Assembly (NCBI RefSeq): GCF_963662255.1
Contig: NC_085046.1
Coordinates: 49,181,797-49,245,796 of the forward strand
Origin: Cinclus cinclus
Lineage: Eukaryota > Chordata > Aves > Passeriformes > Cinclidae
DNA length: 64,000 nt
Direction of reading: 5' to 3'
A program made the translations under genes and the position numbers. The notes beneath the pieces were generated by a model. That model had not been told where the DNA came from. It ran no database searches and saw nothing but the letters and a program-made list of their open reading frames with translations. This document shows, in pieces, positions 1 through 12,500 of the stretch (position 1 is its first letter; every line of letters begins with the position of its first letter).

Positions 1-336
1 AGAATAGAAGGCTCTTAGGAGACTTTAGAGTGCCTTCCAATACCTAAAGGGGGCATACAGGGGAGCTGGAGAGGGACTTCTTACAAGGACCAACAGCAAG
101 GGCTTTAAACTGGAAGAGGATAGGTTTGGGTTTGATATTCGATAGCAATTCTTTACTGTGACAGTGGTAAGAAACTGGAACTCATTGCTCAGAGAAGGTG
201 TGAATGCCCTGTCCCTGGCAGTGTTGAAGGTGAGGTTGGATAGGGCTTTGAGTAGCCTGGTCTAGTGAGAGCTATCCCAGCCCACGACGGAGGGATTGGA
301 ACTGCATAATCCAAAATCATTCTATGGTTCTATGAA
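1..336 (+). mobile_element. CR1 LINE, 3'-end fragment
   Basis: The stretch carries recognisable CR1 3' text: 'gagctggagagggacttctt', a run like 'gaaattctttactgtga', 'aatgccctgtccctggcagtg', 'agcctggtctagtg', and the terminal octamer repeat 'attctatggttctatga' ending near 335. That terminal repeat is diagnostic for CR1, and its position on the right shows + orientation. The copy is diverged, 5'-truncated or cut by the window edge, and non-coding. Confidence 0.88.
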
Positions 337-816
337 AGCATCGTGGGAGAAGGATGTTGAATTTGTTTTGCATTCCAGGCAGAGTTCACCCTGTTGAGAC
401 GCAAGTTTGCCTTGCCTATGAGAATGAGAAGTTTTACACATTCTCTTCTATTTAATGATAGTCTTGTTTTTAGACTAGTAATGAATTATATGGTTACCAC
501 AGAAGTTTAGGCTGTATTATTACTGCAATTCAAAAAATAGTTTCCCAGCAAATAAGTGGAACATATCTTCCTTGCATTAAGATAGGGCCTTGGACTTCTT
601 TTGGAACAGAGAATAAAAGTGCAGATAACAGCCTTTTTGCAATGAATGTTGGGTTTGACTCTATATTTGAGTTCAGTGCTCACTGTTTACAATTCCATGT
701 GATGCAAAGTACATCTTGGCATCCAACTAGGGTTAAACACCATAGCTGCTTTGTATCCTTAGGACAATCAACAGCTTCTAATTTAGTTGCAGGAGGTGTT
801 AAGTTGTTGTTTCTAC

Positions 817-840
817 TGTCTGAATCAGCTGATTCAGACA
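817..840. repeat. 24-bp perfect palindrome
   Basis: The 12-bp arm TGTCTGAATCAG is followed with no spacer by its exact reverse complement. The centre is CAGCTG (an E-box core) inside TGAATCAGCTGATTCA, which resembles overlapping Maf/AP-1-like half sites. The function is unknown. Confidence 0.95.
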
Positions 841-3800
841 TACAAATACAAAATTCTCCCCGATCTAAAAGCAAGCATGGTTGTATAACTTGCATTTACA
901 TAAAGACACAAGACTCTACTTGGTGCATGTTAAATGGGTTGCTGCCACTGAATCTCCAAAAGTTTTGCACCTGAGAGTCAGGACTAATGTTAAATAGTAC
1001 ATGAGCTGAGTGTCAGTACTGTGTCCCCTGCAGTAGGTTTCAGGTTGGGATAAAGGGGGGGAGTTTTGATTTGCTTCACTTAAACATGAGATTGCCACTC
1101 TGTACCATCCATCCCTGACAGAAAGCAGAGTTCTTGTAGTCGCTTCTTACTCCTTCATACAATTAAGAAGCCATTTGACAAAGCTCAGGAGAGACAGATT
1201 AGCTCTGTGGTAGCTCAGACTGTTATTCCTTCAGAGGCAGACTTAATTTAAGACATTTTTTCCCTGTGCCTGTCAGAGGTTTTCCCTTTGCTTAGATGCA
1301 GTTGAATTTTCAGGTGCTTATGCAGGAGCTATGATCTGTGGAAAAAAACTTTTGATATAGAGTATCATCATTATTTTGAGAGGAATCTGTGTTCATGTTT
1401 GTGTGTCCGAGTAGGTTTTAAATATTACAGATGATCTGTAGTTCAGACACAGCTGCTTTCAGTTGTTGAGTTCAAACTTAAAGAACTGCATTGCAGCTCC
1501 TTTCCTGTAAGCCAGTGGATTAAAATTTACATGTAAATATAAATACTAGCAGAAAAATATATTACTTCAGTGCTTAGTGCACACATGAATCAATAAAATG
1601 TAGGCTTGTTTTGTTTGCATAACAAATTGCACATTACAGAGCTGTGTGTTGCTGCTTGAATGCACTCCATCCTAGAGCACTGAAAATAAGAGCTCCTGTC
1701 TGCTGAAAGGAAGGCAGGAAAGTTAATCAAGCAGTGTTTTGAGAAATTGTTTAACTTCCTTAAATATGCAAATGGTATATTCATGTTGTGTCTATATAAA
1801 GCCAAATAGTAATAGCAGGCTTAGAAGGTTTAGTAATCTGCACTTAGTAGGGTTTGCCTTTGTGGAAAATACTGGATTTTCTACAGGGCTTTACTGGATC
1901 TGTCAAAATCTAAGTAATGAATAAAATATGGGATCTTACTTTTGTAGTTCAATTCTACTTATTTACTATTTATTTTTCTTCAGTGCATTTCTGTTCTTTA
2001 CTAAGATTAATTGGTAAGTTTGTTTATAAATCAGTTCAGTGAGTTCCTCCTTCTATTTGTTATTTTTTTTAGCTTAGAAATCTCAGAATACTACTGTGCT
2101 TTTTGCTTGAAGCACATTCCTTTTCCAGAACAATCAGTATCAAGTCAGTGGTTAGAAATTTGGATGTTGTTTTCCCTTTTGTTATAATTGCTGCCAGAGA
2201 GGTTTGACAGTCTTTGGTGTCAGACGTGAAAGTAGTAGTGTTAATATATTTCTGAATAATGAAAGTGGATGTTGTGTTTATTGTTCAGTGAGCCAAAAAT
2301 ACTGAAGAGGTTTTGTTCTCTATGGGCCAAACTGAATGTTTTACAGTATGGAATCTGTGTGGCTGATCTTCCCTGAACGGAAATAGTATACATGGCTCTG
2401 GATATTGGTTACTTAGTCTGAATGTCAAAAGCTTTTATTATTGAGGAATTAATCTGACAAATTTCCTTGCTGTTGCTTGAGAAACAGAAATGTAAAAAAA
2501 CAGTCATTTGTTTATTTCTTATGCCTCGGGCCACAACTTAATTTCTTAAAATGTTGAAGCATATTGCAGTATGCATTTCTGAATATCACACTTGATGTGG
2601 TATGCACATTCTACTTATCTGTCTAGTTCAAGTTCTATCTGAGGTCAATCTGTGTGTCCAGATGTGAACATATGTCTTCAACTGCAAAGTTTCATACGGG
2701 CCATTTCCTGCTTTAGGCTCAGTTTGGACATTAACAACAGACTAGTTACCACCTGCTCTTCTTTATCCTTCTACGATCGATAGGGGAGTGGTGCTCTTGC
2801 CTCTTCACCACAAACTCCACACCTTTAAGTATCCCCGTCTGCCTGTCATATGAACAGTTGAACTCCATCAAGCATGGTAATGAATAACAGCTTTTCATTG
2901 TGAAGTGTTGTGCACATTCTATGGAAGCATCCATGTTTCCATGTGTGCATGTCAGCTCAAGCTATGTCCTAGCAGGGTACATACATATTCCTCTTATTGC
3001 CCATCCTCACCATAGTATGTTAATATTTTGATAGAGACCTGTTGCCTGCTGGAGAACAGGGCTTGTCAGTTTGCCCAGGAACCCCCATTTAAAGTGCTAC
3101 AGCTTCATGCATTCATTCATTGACTGACAGCCCATCCAGAAGTACCTGCTGTCCCAAACATGGTTTTTGTCAATGGAGATTTTCCCATATATATAAGAAG
3201 TTGCGGAAGAGCTGTCTATGCCTTTTTGGGACAAGAAGATAATATTTTTGTCCACCAGTGACAAGTGGTGACTTCACTGGTTGATTATAATTGACACATC
3301 CAGAGCTGGGCTTGCAGATATGAGATGAAGGAAAAACTTTGCAAAAAACATTCCTCATTGCCAGTAAAACTGTAGAATTTCTTGGAATCCTCTTGGCAGA
3401 CTCTCTTTTGCCAGGAGCTGAACCTCTTGTAAACATTCCTAAATTGCCTGTGGTTGCAATATTTTTAGAGACTCTAGCCTATACTGCCTTGCTGCCTGTG
3501 AGCTTGTGAAGAAATATGAGAAGAGAAGAAGGTAGTAAGAAGAGCAGAGTGGGAGGAGAGAGAGGGAGAAATTTGTTATGAGAGACTTTGCAAAGTAGTA
3601 GTTACAGACCTGTAAGCTCTTCTAAAGAGGGTCTTGGTTCTGCAGTCGTGGTTTACCACACTGACAGCTGTGTTATGATGGACTCTTCTATTGTTGCAAT
3701 TATCACAAATACTGTAGAGTGTGCCTCTGGTCATAAAGACATGCTTTGAAAGTTTGAGGAATGGCAGTACTTTTTGTTGTTCTCCAGCCTGCACTACTGA

Positions 3801-6103
3801 CAACATAGCATCCAGTGCTGACAAACACATTTTTTTTATTGCATATAGTTAATACTTTATCAAATATTTTGCCCAGCGTGAAAGGCAACGTGTATATTAT
3901 TATATTTATAAGGGAGCATTTGGCTTTTAGCTTCTGTTTAAAACACTCAGGAAAGCATTTTTGAAAACAAAGTTCAAAAGAGCAGGAAATATGTTTTTTT
4001 CATTTGAGTTCTTTAAAATATTTGTGCCAAGTGGATAACATCAGCTTTACAGGATATAAAAACTGAAGTGAAATGTTAAGGTAGATCTATTAATCTCTCT
4101 AGTCATATTCAGTTTCTTAGGATGGCAGTTTTAGCCTTTCAGATGTACTGTTAAGTCTTCCTCATTAACTAGGTGAACTGTTAATGCAGTGTTTTCTATG
4201 GAAACCAGCACTGTTGAGGGGAACTCATAATCCGTGATAAACACAAATGTATGAGGCAAACACATTAACTTTTGTTACGAAAGCAAGATGACCTAATGCA
4301 TTATTATAGGTATTTTTTCTTGTTTGAACTTCTTGCTTTGTACAGTTGAAAGCGCATAGCATGTTAATGGGATTTCATGTGTCATTAGTAAATTCTAGTA
4401 CCCAAAAAGCATTTAATTTCAAAAGTTTTACCTTTTCAAGTCAAAGTGTAGAAAACCCCATTTTGGTATGTATTGCCTTTGGTTTGCAAAATTGATCTTT
4501 TCATTGAAGGACTTGTGGTTTAATAGTAAAGTAGTGACATTTATGAATTGCTGCCATTTGAGACATTTTGCTGTGGCAGCAGTGGTTGGAAATGCAATGG
4601 CTGTGCAGAAGGGAGAGTGGATAATAGGTTCCAGAAACAAGCTGGCAAGTATGCTGGGGAAAGATTAGGCAAACTTCTACTGAACTACATACAGTCTGAG
4701 ATAAGATGAGATGGTAGAGTAACTGATGGTTTATGTTAGGGGTTATTGACTTAAATGATTAAGAGGATTTTTGGTTGTATTGTTCTAGATGTTTGCAGGA
4801 GGGTAGGCCTTGTGGAGATTGGTATAGTTCTTGTTGTGGGCCTGCTAAGTTTGCTCTTCAAAGATTGCTTTGAAGTATTTGGAAAGTGAAAATAATGCAT
4901 CCTGAGAGTCCTAAATTGTTGGAAAATTTGAGGGGAAGGCTCAAATCTTCTGTGTTGTTGTCTGTCTGCATTTCATTATTTTATCACATTGTTCATTATT
5001 AGATAACTCAGGTTTATTAGATAAATGGGGTCCCAGTGAGTGAAAGGGATATTCAAGTTTCAGAGAATGTATGCTATGCAGTGAAAGTGCACTGCCTCTC
5101 TACATGAATCATAAAAGTGATGTGTGCACATTGAAATGTTGAAGTGAAATCTTTGTGTGTCTTTGACTTTTCTCCTTGTGAGAATTTTCATACCCAGGTG
5201 TAGTTCTTACCCATTTTTCTTGGTTTGTCATAAAATAGTTTGGATTGTGAATTGTAAAGACAGCCTTTCAGTGCAAATTTTTAGCAAATTTTGAATTGGG
5301 TAGTATATTCCGTAGTTCTTCTGATGTAGCTGAATTGTATCTGTTTGGAGACCTGCAGACTGTCCTTGTGATTTGTAGTTCATTACTTTGTACATTTGAA
5401 ATCAGGATTGAGTCCTGATAGTCCTGGAGCTAAAAATCCATTGTGTATGTTACATATTACAATTTTCCAAGCAGTCTAAAATGCAGAGAAGTCTTTGGAG
5501 AAATATAAGAAAACATTCTCAGTTGTTTGCAGCTGAACAATGTATTATGTCAGTACAAATCTATTGCTAGTGCAATAAAGGGTCATGCTTTTCTGGGAGA
5601 TACTTCCACTGCTTTTATTGAGTTTTCTGCAGAAGTGATTAGAAAGGGCTGTTGAAGTGTTTTGCCAGCTTTCTTGATTGAGCACCATTGCCTTGTGGGA
5701 CTAGATTGCAAATCTAGGATTGTGGAATTTTTTGTTTTGATTAATTTGGAGTTTTGTTTATCTGTTTGCTGTTCATATGTGGCAAAGCATTTGCAGTGTA
5801 TTCTCTATTGTGACAGCTAAAATCAGTGGTGTGCATGTAGGACACATTTAAGTGTTTAGTGTGTCTTAAGTTTAGAAGAAGGTTTTGTTGTTTGGAGTTT
5901 TTTCCCATGTGGAAGTGCTAACTACCACAGAGCTCTTTTCATAACCAAACTGAGGAAATTTTGTGAAACAAAAACTTTGAAGAAAATTAATAATAGTCTT
6001 AGAACAAAGTAAATAGCAACCCTTTTTTTTATCTTCTAAGTGAACATTCCATAGTTCAAATTGCTGCCTTTTGTTGTTGAGGATGAGTAAATATATATAT
6101 TTG

Positions 6104-6104
<1 letters not shown>

Positions 6105-6162
<58 letters not shown>
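6105..6162. repeat. (TA)29 microsatellite
   Basis: There are 58 uninterrupted bases of TA, preceded by a shorter AT run at 6091-6100. It ends about 290 nt before the acceptor of the alpha-specific exon and is likely length-polymorphic. Confidence 0.97.
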
Positions 6163-6165
<3 letters not shown>

Positions 6166-6452
6166 AATATGTGCTATTACTGAACCTGAACCTTAGAAAG
6201 TTATTTTTAATCACACTCATAGTAATAATAGTTAATTTTTGTTCTTTGCTTAGTTTACATAGTTTTCTATGCATATCTATAAAGATGCTCAGCTAAAGAG
6301 GAATCCTTTAGGAATTGTTTCTTCATACAGTTAATCCCTTGTATAATCTGCATTGCTGCTTTATATATGCTAATAAACTGATTTCTGTTTTTACCAGTAG
6401 CTGGTGGGATTTCAGAGATGTAAAAATCCTTTGTTGTTTTTGTTCTTTATAG

Positions 6453-6523
6453 GTTGCAAACAATCTTTGCAAAATTTGATGAAATAAGAAACTCTGACAA
6501 TATGATTTTAAGTAATGCCAATG
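6453..6523 (+). CDS. CLASP2: CLASP2 exon, alpha-isoform specific (end of TOG1 region)
   Basis: This 71-nt exon begins after 'tttatag' at 6451-6452 and ends before 'gtgagt' at 6524. With two bases from the previous exon (AG) it reads R-LQTIFAKFDEIRNSDNM and then ILSNAN, and its last base G joins AC of the exon at 26333 to give Asp. Mammalian CLASP2 has LEMIFAKFDEVQSSGGMILS at this place, directly before DKSFDDEE, so position and phase agree. The exon belongs only to the long TOG1-containing isoform. CLASP1 has a similar IFAKFDEV segment, but the downstream exons settle the paralogue. Confidence 0.93.
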
Positions 6524-9500
6524 GTGAGTATGAAAGATCATATATTTATAATCAGCTTTAGATTAATGCAAGATAAGCATTTAAATACTAGCATTGTCAA
6601 TGTGAAAAGGATGATTAGAAACATGTAAATGCTAAGAAAATGAGACACTTGGTGAAACGCTTGTACACTTACTGGAAGCATTTGCTGGATTGTGGTCAGA
6701 ATACAATTGGAAAAGGTATTGAAACTGCATGGAAAAAAGCAGTGAATATTTAACGAGTTACAGATGTGCTCAGTAGAGGGTAGAATAATGCTGCAAAGTG
6801 TTCATATATGGGAAAAAAGAGCAGATGAACCTTTATCCTTAGTATGTTTCTAAGAGAAAAAATGGACTTTAGTGATGGATGTGTTTGATATCTTCTCTGT
6901 TAAAATGATGCATTATGATTATAATACATGGAGTTTTAAACTGCAGAAATAGGTGATTGCAGCATTCAAAGACAATTTAATAGTTGAAGTTAAGACTTCA
7001 CTGAGCTTGAGTTCCTTATTCTGGTGTATTTCAAGAAAAGACAATGTGTTATGTAGAGAATCCCTGTTGCTTTCTACTGCTTTTTGGCTATTTTTTACTA
7101 AGAAAATTTAATTTAAAACTGTAAATTATGAAAAAATGCACATAACAGCAAACAAAGGAGGTGCTATGGCAGTGGCTTTAGCATAGCCAGTTTTGGAAGT
7201 CTCACTCTCTTCTGCAGGTAATCAGTAGATATTGTTTTATTGGAAAGAATTTTCTCATGTTAATTTGTCTTTTAAAGTAACTATGTTGATTATGGTCTGC
7301 TGTATCTAAAAAGTCTTAACTATTCAAGAAGGGAAATACTTTGAGGAATGCATATAATTCCTTAATGTACTCAAATTACTTTTTAATGTACTTTTTCATT
7401 TTAAGTTTTCTTACCCTTTTCTTCTTAGTGTGAAAACAGAAGTGACTGTAGGTTCAGGGGAAAGTGTTTTTGTAAGCTTTTCTTTGAAGTAGTAAGAGTT
7501 TCTATGCTGCATGTTGCTTTGAAATGAAACATTGCAATTCCTAAACACTTAAAAATTGATTTGTAAAAATTAAAACTTCCAAAGCGTTCTAATTTGGGAA
7601 AAATTGTTTTACAAAAAAATATAAATGTTTATGTTTTGCTAGATTGCAAATTTACTCATTATTAAAGGGTAAACCATTATCTTTTGCATTTTACATTAAT
7701 GCAGCTGTGTACATTTCATAGGTTTGAGAGATTCAGAAATGCATTTTACATGTGTATTTTTTCTGTGGGTAGTTCTCAGGAGAACGGAGAAAGTCCGGGG
7801 AATATAAGCATTGAAATAATTTAAATATATGAAAATATATATACCAAGTTGCTGGACTAATGTACTTCTGTCCTTTTTGTCTCCATTTAAGAGAGTTAAC
7901 AAGGTTTATTTTAAAGCAATAAACAAACAAAATACAGATGTTAATGCTGATCTATGACAGTATAAATCATGTATTTTGTCTTGTAGGTGGGAATTTCTGT
8001 GCAAAGCTTACAGTGATTCTGTTTTGAGTGACAGAATGACAGAATAATATAATAAATTAAAGAATCCCTCTTAATACATTGGCTTCAGTATTTTTGCTTG
8101 AACCTAGTTCATCTGTTGCTTCCGTCTAAGCAGTTTTTCAGTGTTATTGAAAAGGTATTCATTGTTAGTGCTTTATCTTGGCTTTGTGCTTCATTATTCT
8201 CTGAAAGACAATTTGTATGTACCACTTGCAGGTGTAGATTTAAAGTTATTGTTGAATTCCTGTGGCCTTGGTTGCAACTTTACTTTCAGGAGCTTTATCA
8301 GACATCTCTGGATAAAGGCCAAATTTTAGTAGCTAAATACATCTGTTACAGTGTTGAGGATTTTTTTTTTGTGCTTTGGATATTTTGTAGTAGGGTTTGG
8401 AATGGTAGGGGGAAAATAGGGTTGTCTTTTCCAAGTGGGGGAAGGCAGAGGTAGAGTGGAAGGCGCAAAAACACAACTGGCTTTAATATAGTTAAACTCC
8501 ATGGTTAGTCACCTTAACAGCAAAAGGAATGGCTTTCTGTCAGGTGGAGTTACTGTCCCAAGTAGGGTGACTGTACTGACGGGGGTCCTGTTCAGTATGT
8601 GATGGATAGGGAGGAGCTTGTTAATACAATTTTGGAAGATGTCTTCTTCATAGCCCTGAGTGACACTGCTGTGGTAGTGAATATTTGGTGTGTTTACGTA
8701 GTTTCTGAGAATCCAGAGATGTGATGTAGGATTCTCTCATCAAATAATACTAACATCAGTTGTTCAGTCTTTTTATCCAACATGTACTTAGGAAGAAAAA
8801 CATGAATAAAGAGTCAAAGCTTGCAGCTTTAAACAACCTGAATACAAAAATGTTTTCCATACCATATTGATAGTCAAAACAAATACATATTATAAGAAAA
8901 CGTTTGTACTAATGTAATTTAGAGTTTTAAAAAACATTATTTTGGTGTGCTTAGGTATGTGGGAGAAATACAGGTAGAACAGGAAAATGTCTCCTTCCTG
9001 CCATCTTAGCACACTGGTAGATTTAATATCTTAACCTTCTGAGTGTGCTAGAGGGGATCTAGTGAATAGTCTTGTTACCTCTTTCCTTTATTGAATCTGA
9101 TCTGTGATGGAGCGATAAAGAGGAGGAGGAGAACAAGTTACCATTAGGGACTAACAGATCCTCTTGGAGAGTAGATGAGGCAGAAAGCACACTTAGGGAT
9201 ATAATAATTGGGGTAGGATGTAAAGAGGAGTTTCAAAAGCCAACACATGAGGAAGTACCATGTCTATCAAGGGAACTGGGCAGGAATCTTAGTGCTTTTT
9301 CTTGATGAGAGTGGCTTATAGCCTTAAATAATATTCCAGCTAGTTTGCCTCTCCAGCTGACCTTTGATTTTTTATTTCTTACTCTCAGATGCATATAGTA
9401 AAGTCAGAGATGATTTCTTCAGAATTATGTGAATGAATGAGGTGCTATGCAAATCTTGGGATTTGTTTGCATTCATAATGATGATATTAAAAGAATAATA

Positions 9501-12500
9501 TCAGAATGTTTGCCTGTTAAGCAATATCTTATGCATGCTGCTGGTTTTGCCCTTTCATGCTACCAGAACTGTATGTAGCCTTCAAAACTGGAGAAGATTC
9601 TATAAAGCACCCCTCCCATTTTTCAGCAAGTGGATGTTCATTTCTTTGGAAACAGAACTGGCAGCCAATCCCAGCACTACAAAAGCATTTGTTTCTGCTG
9701 CCTGAGATTTGTAAATACTGTTGTCTCTTAAGAAAATTCATACATATCCTGTATGGGATAGTAGTGCCATTATTGAGACAGAAAATTAAAATAGAAGTAG
9801 GGAAACTGACCTCCCTGCTGCACTCAGCAGAATTATTGAGCTGAAGATAAATCATATATCTCTATGCAACCTGTGCACTTTTTCCATTTTAATGTTTCAT
9901 GGCTCAAAGGACTGGCTTTACAAACACAAAGTGTGACAGGATATGTGATGCTAGTATCATGGTGTAGGGGAACTATGTTATTGGTGATAAAGTTGCAGCT
10001 GAAATACATGTTCTCCTGGAATAAAAAGGGGCAAATAAAAATCCATAGCATTAGTGTGTGTTTTTCCACATTACACTATTGCTTTTTATTTCCCTTTGCT
10101 GTTTTCTGTTTGGAAATACAGTTACTATGGTGACAGTGACAACACACTCTTAATAGAGCTCACCAGTGCAGCACAACATTAATATATATAATTTGGGAAT
10201 ACTGGTGATAGCTGCCGTGATTATTTTATAAATAAAAGGTTTCAAGCCCCATATATTCCTTTGGCTTTCTTAATGCAAGTGGTCAAAATCTAGGCACATC
10301 GTTTTCAATTTCAGCTGCTCTTCCTGGTGGCTTATCATTTTTAATAGGAAAATTTAGTGACCAATGGAGTCTACTGGTCAGTTCAGGCCCATTTGGGAGA
10401 AAAGGGCCTCATCAAGCTGATGTCTCTGCTGGTCTTAAGAAATTTGGCTGAGTTTTTGGATTATTACTACAGGGAACTGTGTCCGCTCCTTGCAAATGCG
10501 TGGTTCTCATGCTCTGTGCAACAGCAAATGCTACATTCTTCCTGATTTTTTTAAACTTTTCTATTGGGAAGACTAAGTAAATTGATACTTGCTTGCTACT
10601 ATTTTTTTTAAAATCACTGTTGGATTGCACTCTGTCCCCTCAGCATGTCACCCAAAACGTAGATTCGGATACAAACTCTGATCAGGAGCTCAGGCTCTGG
10701 GCTGGGTGTCATTGATGCTTCCCGGCATGTGTTGCTCGCATGCTTTGGAAGCAGTTTCTCTTTTAAACTTGGGGGGGGGGGGGTGAGATAGAATGTGTCC
10801 AAATAAGTCTTCCGAAAACTCAAAAAAAGAGGCAGCATCTTCCTTCAACGGAGCCCTTTCCTATTTCCTGTGGGTTTGTTTTGTTGTATTTCGTGTTATG
10901 TTACGTTTTGGTTGATCTCTGTTCTGTGGATTGCTCATCCTTAAGCAAGGCTGCTGCTTCTCTCGCTTCATTTTCCGTGGTGCTGGTGTGCGGGCAAAGC
11001 TTCACCCTGGGGATGTCCTCTCGTGGAGGGGGCTGCGGTGGGGCCGCTGCTTTCCGGGCTCTGCCGGGCGGCGGGGGGACTCGGCGGGCACATGACGGCG
11101 GGAGGGGAGCGCCCGGGGGGCCGGGCCGGGGCCGGGGCCGGTGCTGGGGCTGGGGCCGGGCCGGCGCGGAGGATCTCTCTCAAAGCGGGACTGCTATTTT
11201 GAAGCGAGGCGGCGGCTGCAGCGGCAGTGAGGCGGCGGGGATCCGGCCGGGACCCGCCACGCCCGCCCTCGCGCGGCACCGCCGGGAATGATGGCTGTGG
11301 GGGACGGTGAGTGGGGACCGACGTGCCCTTGAGTACCGGCACAGGGCTGCGGGGGGCTCTTGGGAGGCTGGGCAGGTTGGTATGGCAGATTGACGTCTTG
11401 GGCTGACGTGCTTGGCTTCCGCCCGAGCCGGGCGTTGGGCGATGGATGCTACGTGCAGCAGCCGTAGGGTACCGGGGCACCGAGCGTGGCCGTTCCAGTC
11501 CTTGGAATTTTAACCGTGCCTGCGTTTCTGGGATGGCCCGTGATTTCAATTATTTACTACTCTGGCAGATTGCGCTGTGCATCTTTATGTTGGCGTTGTG
11601 TTTACCCCTCTCGCCTCGGTGTTAGTTGTGTTGGCCACCTCTGCAAGATAAGGCAGGATTTACTATACTGCTTTGTAAACAACCGGATCTTAACCTGCCC
11701 TGTTATGTGAAGAAATTCATACTTATTCAGCATAGCCATAAAAGAAGAGTGCTAGAGCTGGAGATGTATATTTAATACATAGGATGTTAATACGTTTCCT
11801 TCACTGCACAGTGTATTGTTACACAAACCAATGGAAAGTAGGTCAGTAAGGCAATACTGACTATATGGTTGTGTTTTCATTAAAAACTAGACATATGTTT
11901 TATCTTTATGACACCTCTTGGGTTTGCGTGTCAGCCAGGTTCTCTGAGCTTAATACCTTGATGACTTTCTATATATGCATTACTATTTTTAGAGAGACTT
12001 GAGACGCATTCATTGGACTTGCAGTAAGTTTAGGGATGAGGTAGGATGGCTGTGCTTTTACAAGTTACTATATATGCAGATTTGCATAAAGAAGATGGTT
12101 TATAAAGGTCACAGATAAGATTAAATCTTTTATCTGAATTTGCTGAAACAGTAGTTGTAAGTCCTGAGAGAGACCCTTTATTGAGGCCACCTGAAATGTG
12201 TGTTTTTCACTTAGTTCTTTCATATGTCAGAGACTGAAAGACATAATGAGTGTGACCAGAACAGTTAAATTATGTTTGGACTGTACAGTCTAAAAAAAAA
12301 AAAAATGGGGGTAGTTTTCTGATATTTGTATTTTTGTCATTTGCAAGGTGCAGGGGAAGTCATGGTCTTTGTAGAACTGAATGTGTACCAAGCTCACTCT
12401 TGCTGAGATTTTTTATTTTGGAAATATTTTTATTCATCTTTATTTCCTTCCTGTGGAGCAACACAGTTCTCCATGGTGTAAACATGAATTGCAGTAACTT

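Larger units (their letters stand above)
337..6452 (+). other. CLASP2: CLASP2 intron upstream of the alpha-specific exon
   Basis: This is AT-rich intron between an unseen upstream TOG1 exon and the exon at 6453. I searched for the preceding CLASP2 TOG1 peptide (around GDSNSQVRDAA) and did not see it. Content: a 24-bp perfect palindrome at 817-840 and a long TA microsatellite at 6105-6162. I see no gene in the rest. Open frames of 60-110 codons, such as 642-974, have no recognisable product. Confidence 0.75.
10965..11475 (+). promoter_or_regulatory. CLASP2: CpG-island promoter for the gamma-type CLASP2 transcript
   Basis: Base composition changes abruptly from AT-rich intron to a GC- and CpG-dense block, densest at about 11020-11345. 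It contains GC-box/KLF-type text (CCACGCCC at 11257-11264), many GGCGG boxes and a cluster of seven G-runs at 11115-11160. No TATA box is evident. A coding first exon ends at 11306 inside it. This is the standard architecture of a housekeeping-type promoter. The transcription start itself cannot be read from the sequence, and the boundaries are approximate. Confidence 0.88.

Noticed and set aside
1..6452. Upstream CLASP2 TOG1 exons
   Set aside because: I looked for the conserved GDSNSQVRDAA/RMDLYKRGIPP peptides on the + strand and did not find them. They must lie left of the window.
8098..8454. 118-codon plus-strand frame, Phe/Leu/Val-rich
   Set aside because: T-rich intron naturally translates to hydrophobic residues. 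No signal peptide logic, homology or conservation argument is available.
10881..11291. 136-codon + strand frame and 193-codon - strand frame (10968-11549) at the CpG island
   Set aside because: Both are Gly/Arg/Pro/Ala-rich and arise because GC-rich DNA has few stop codons. The plus frame ends in a stop overlapping the real CLASP2 start in another frame.
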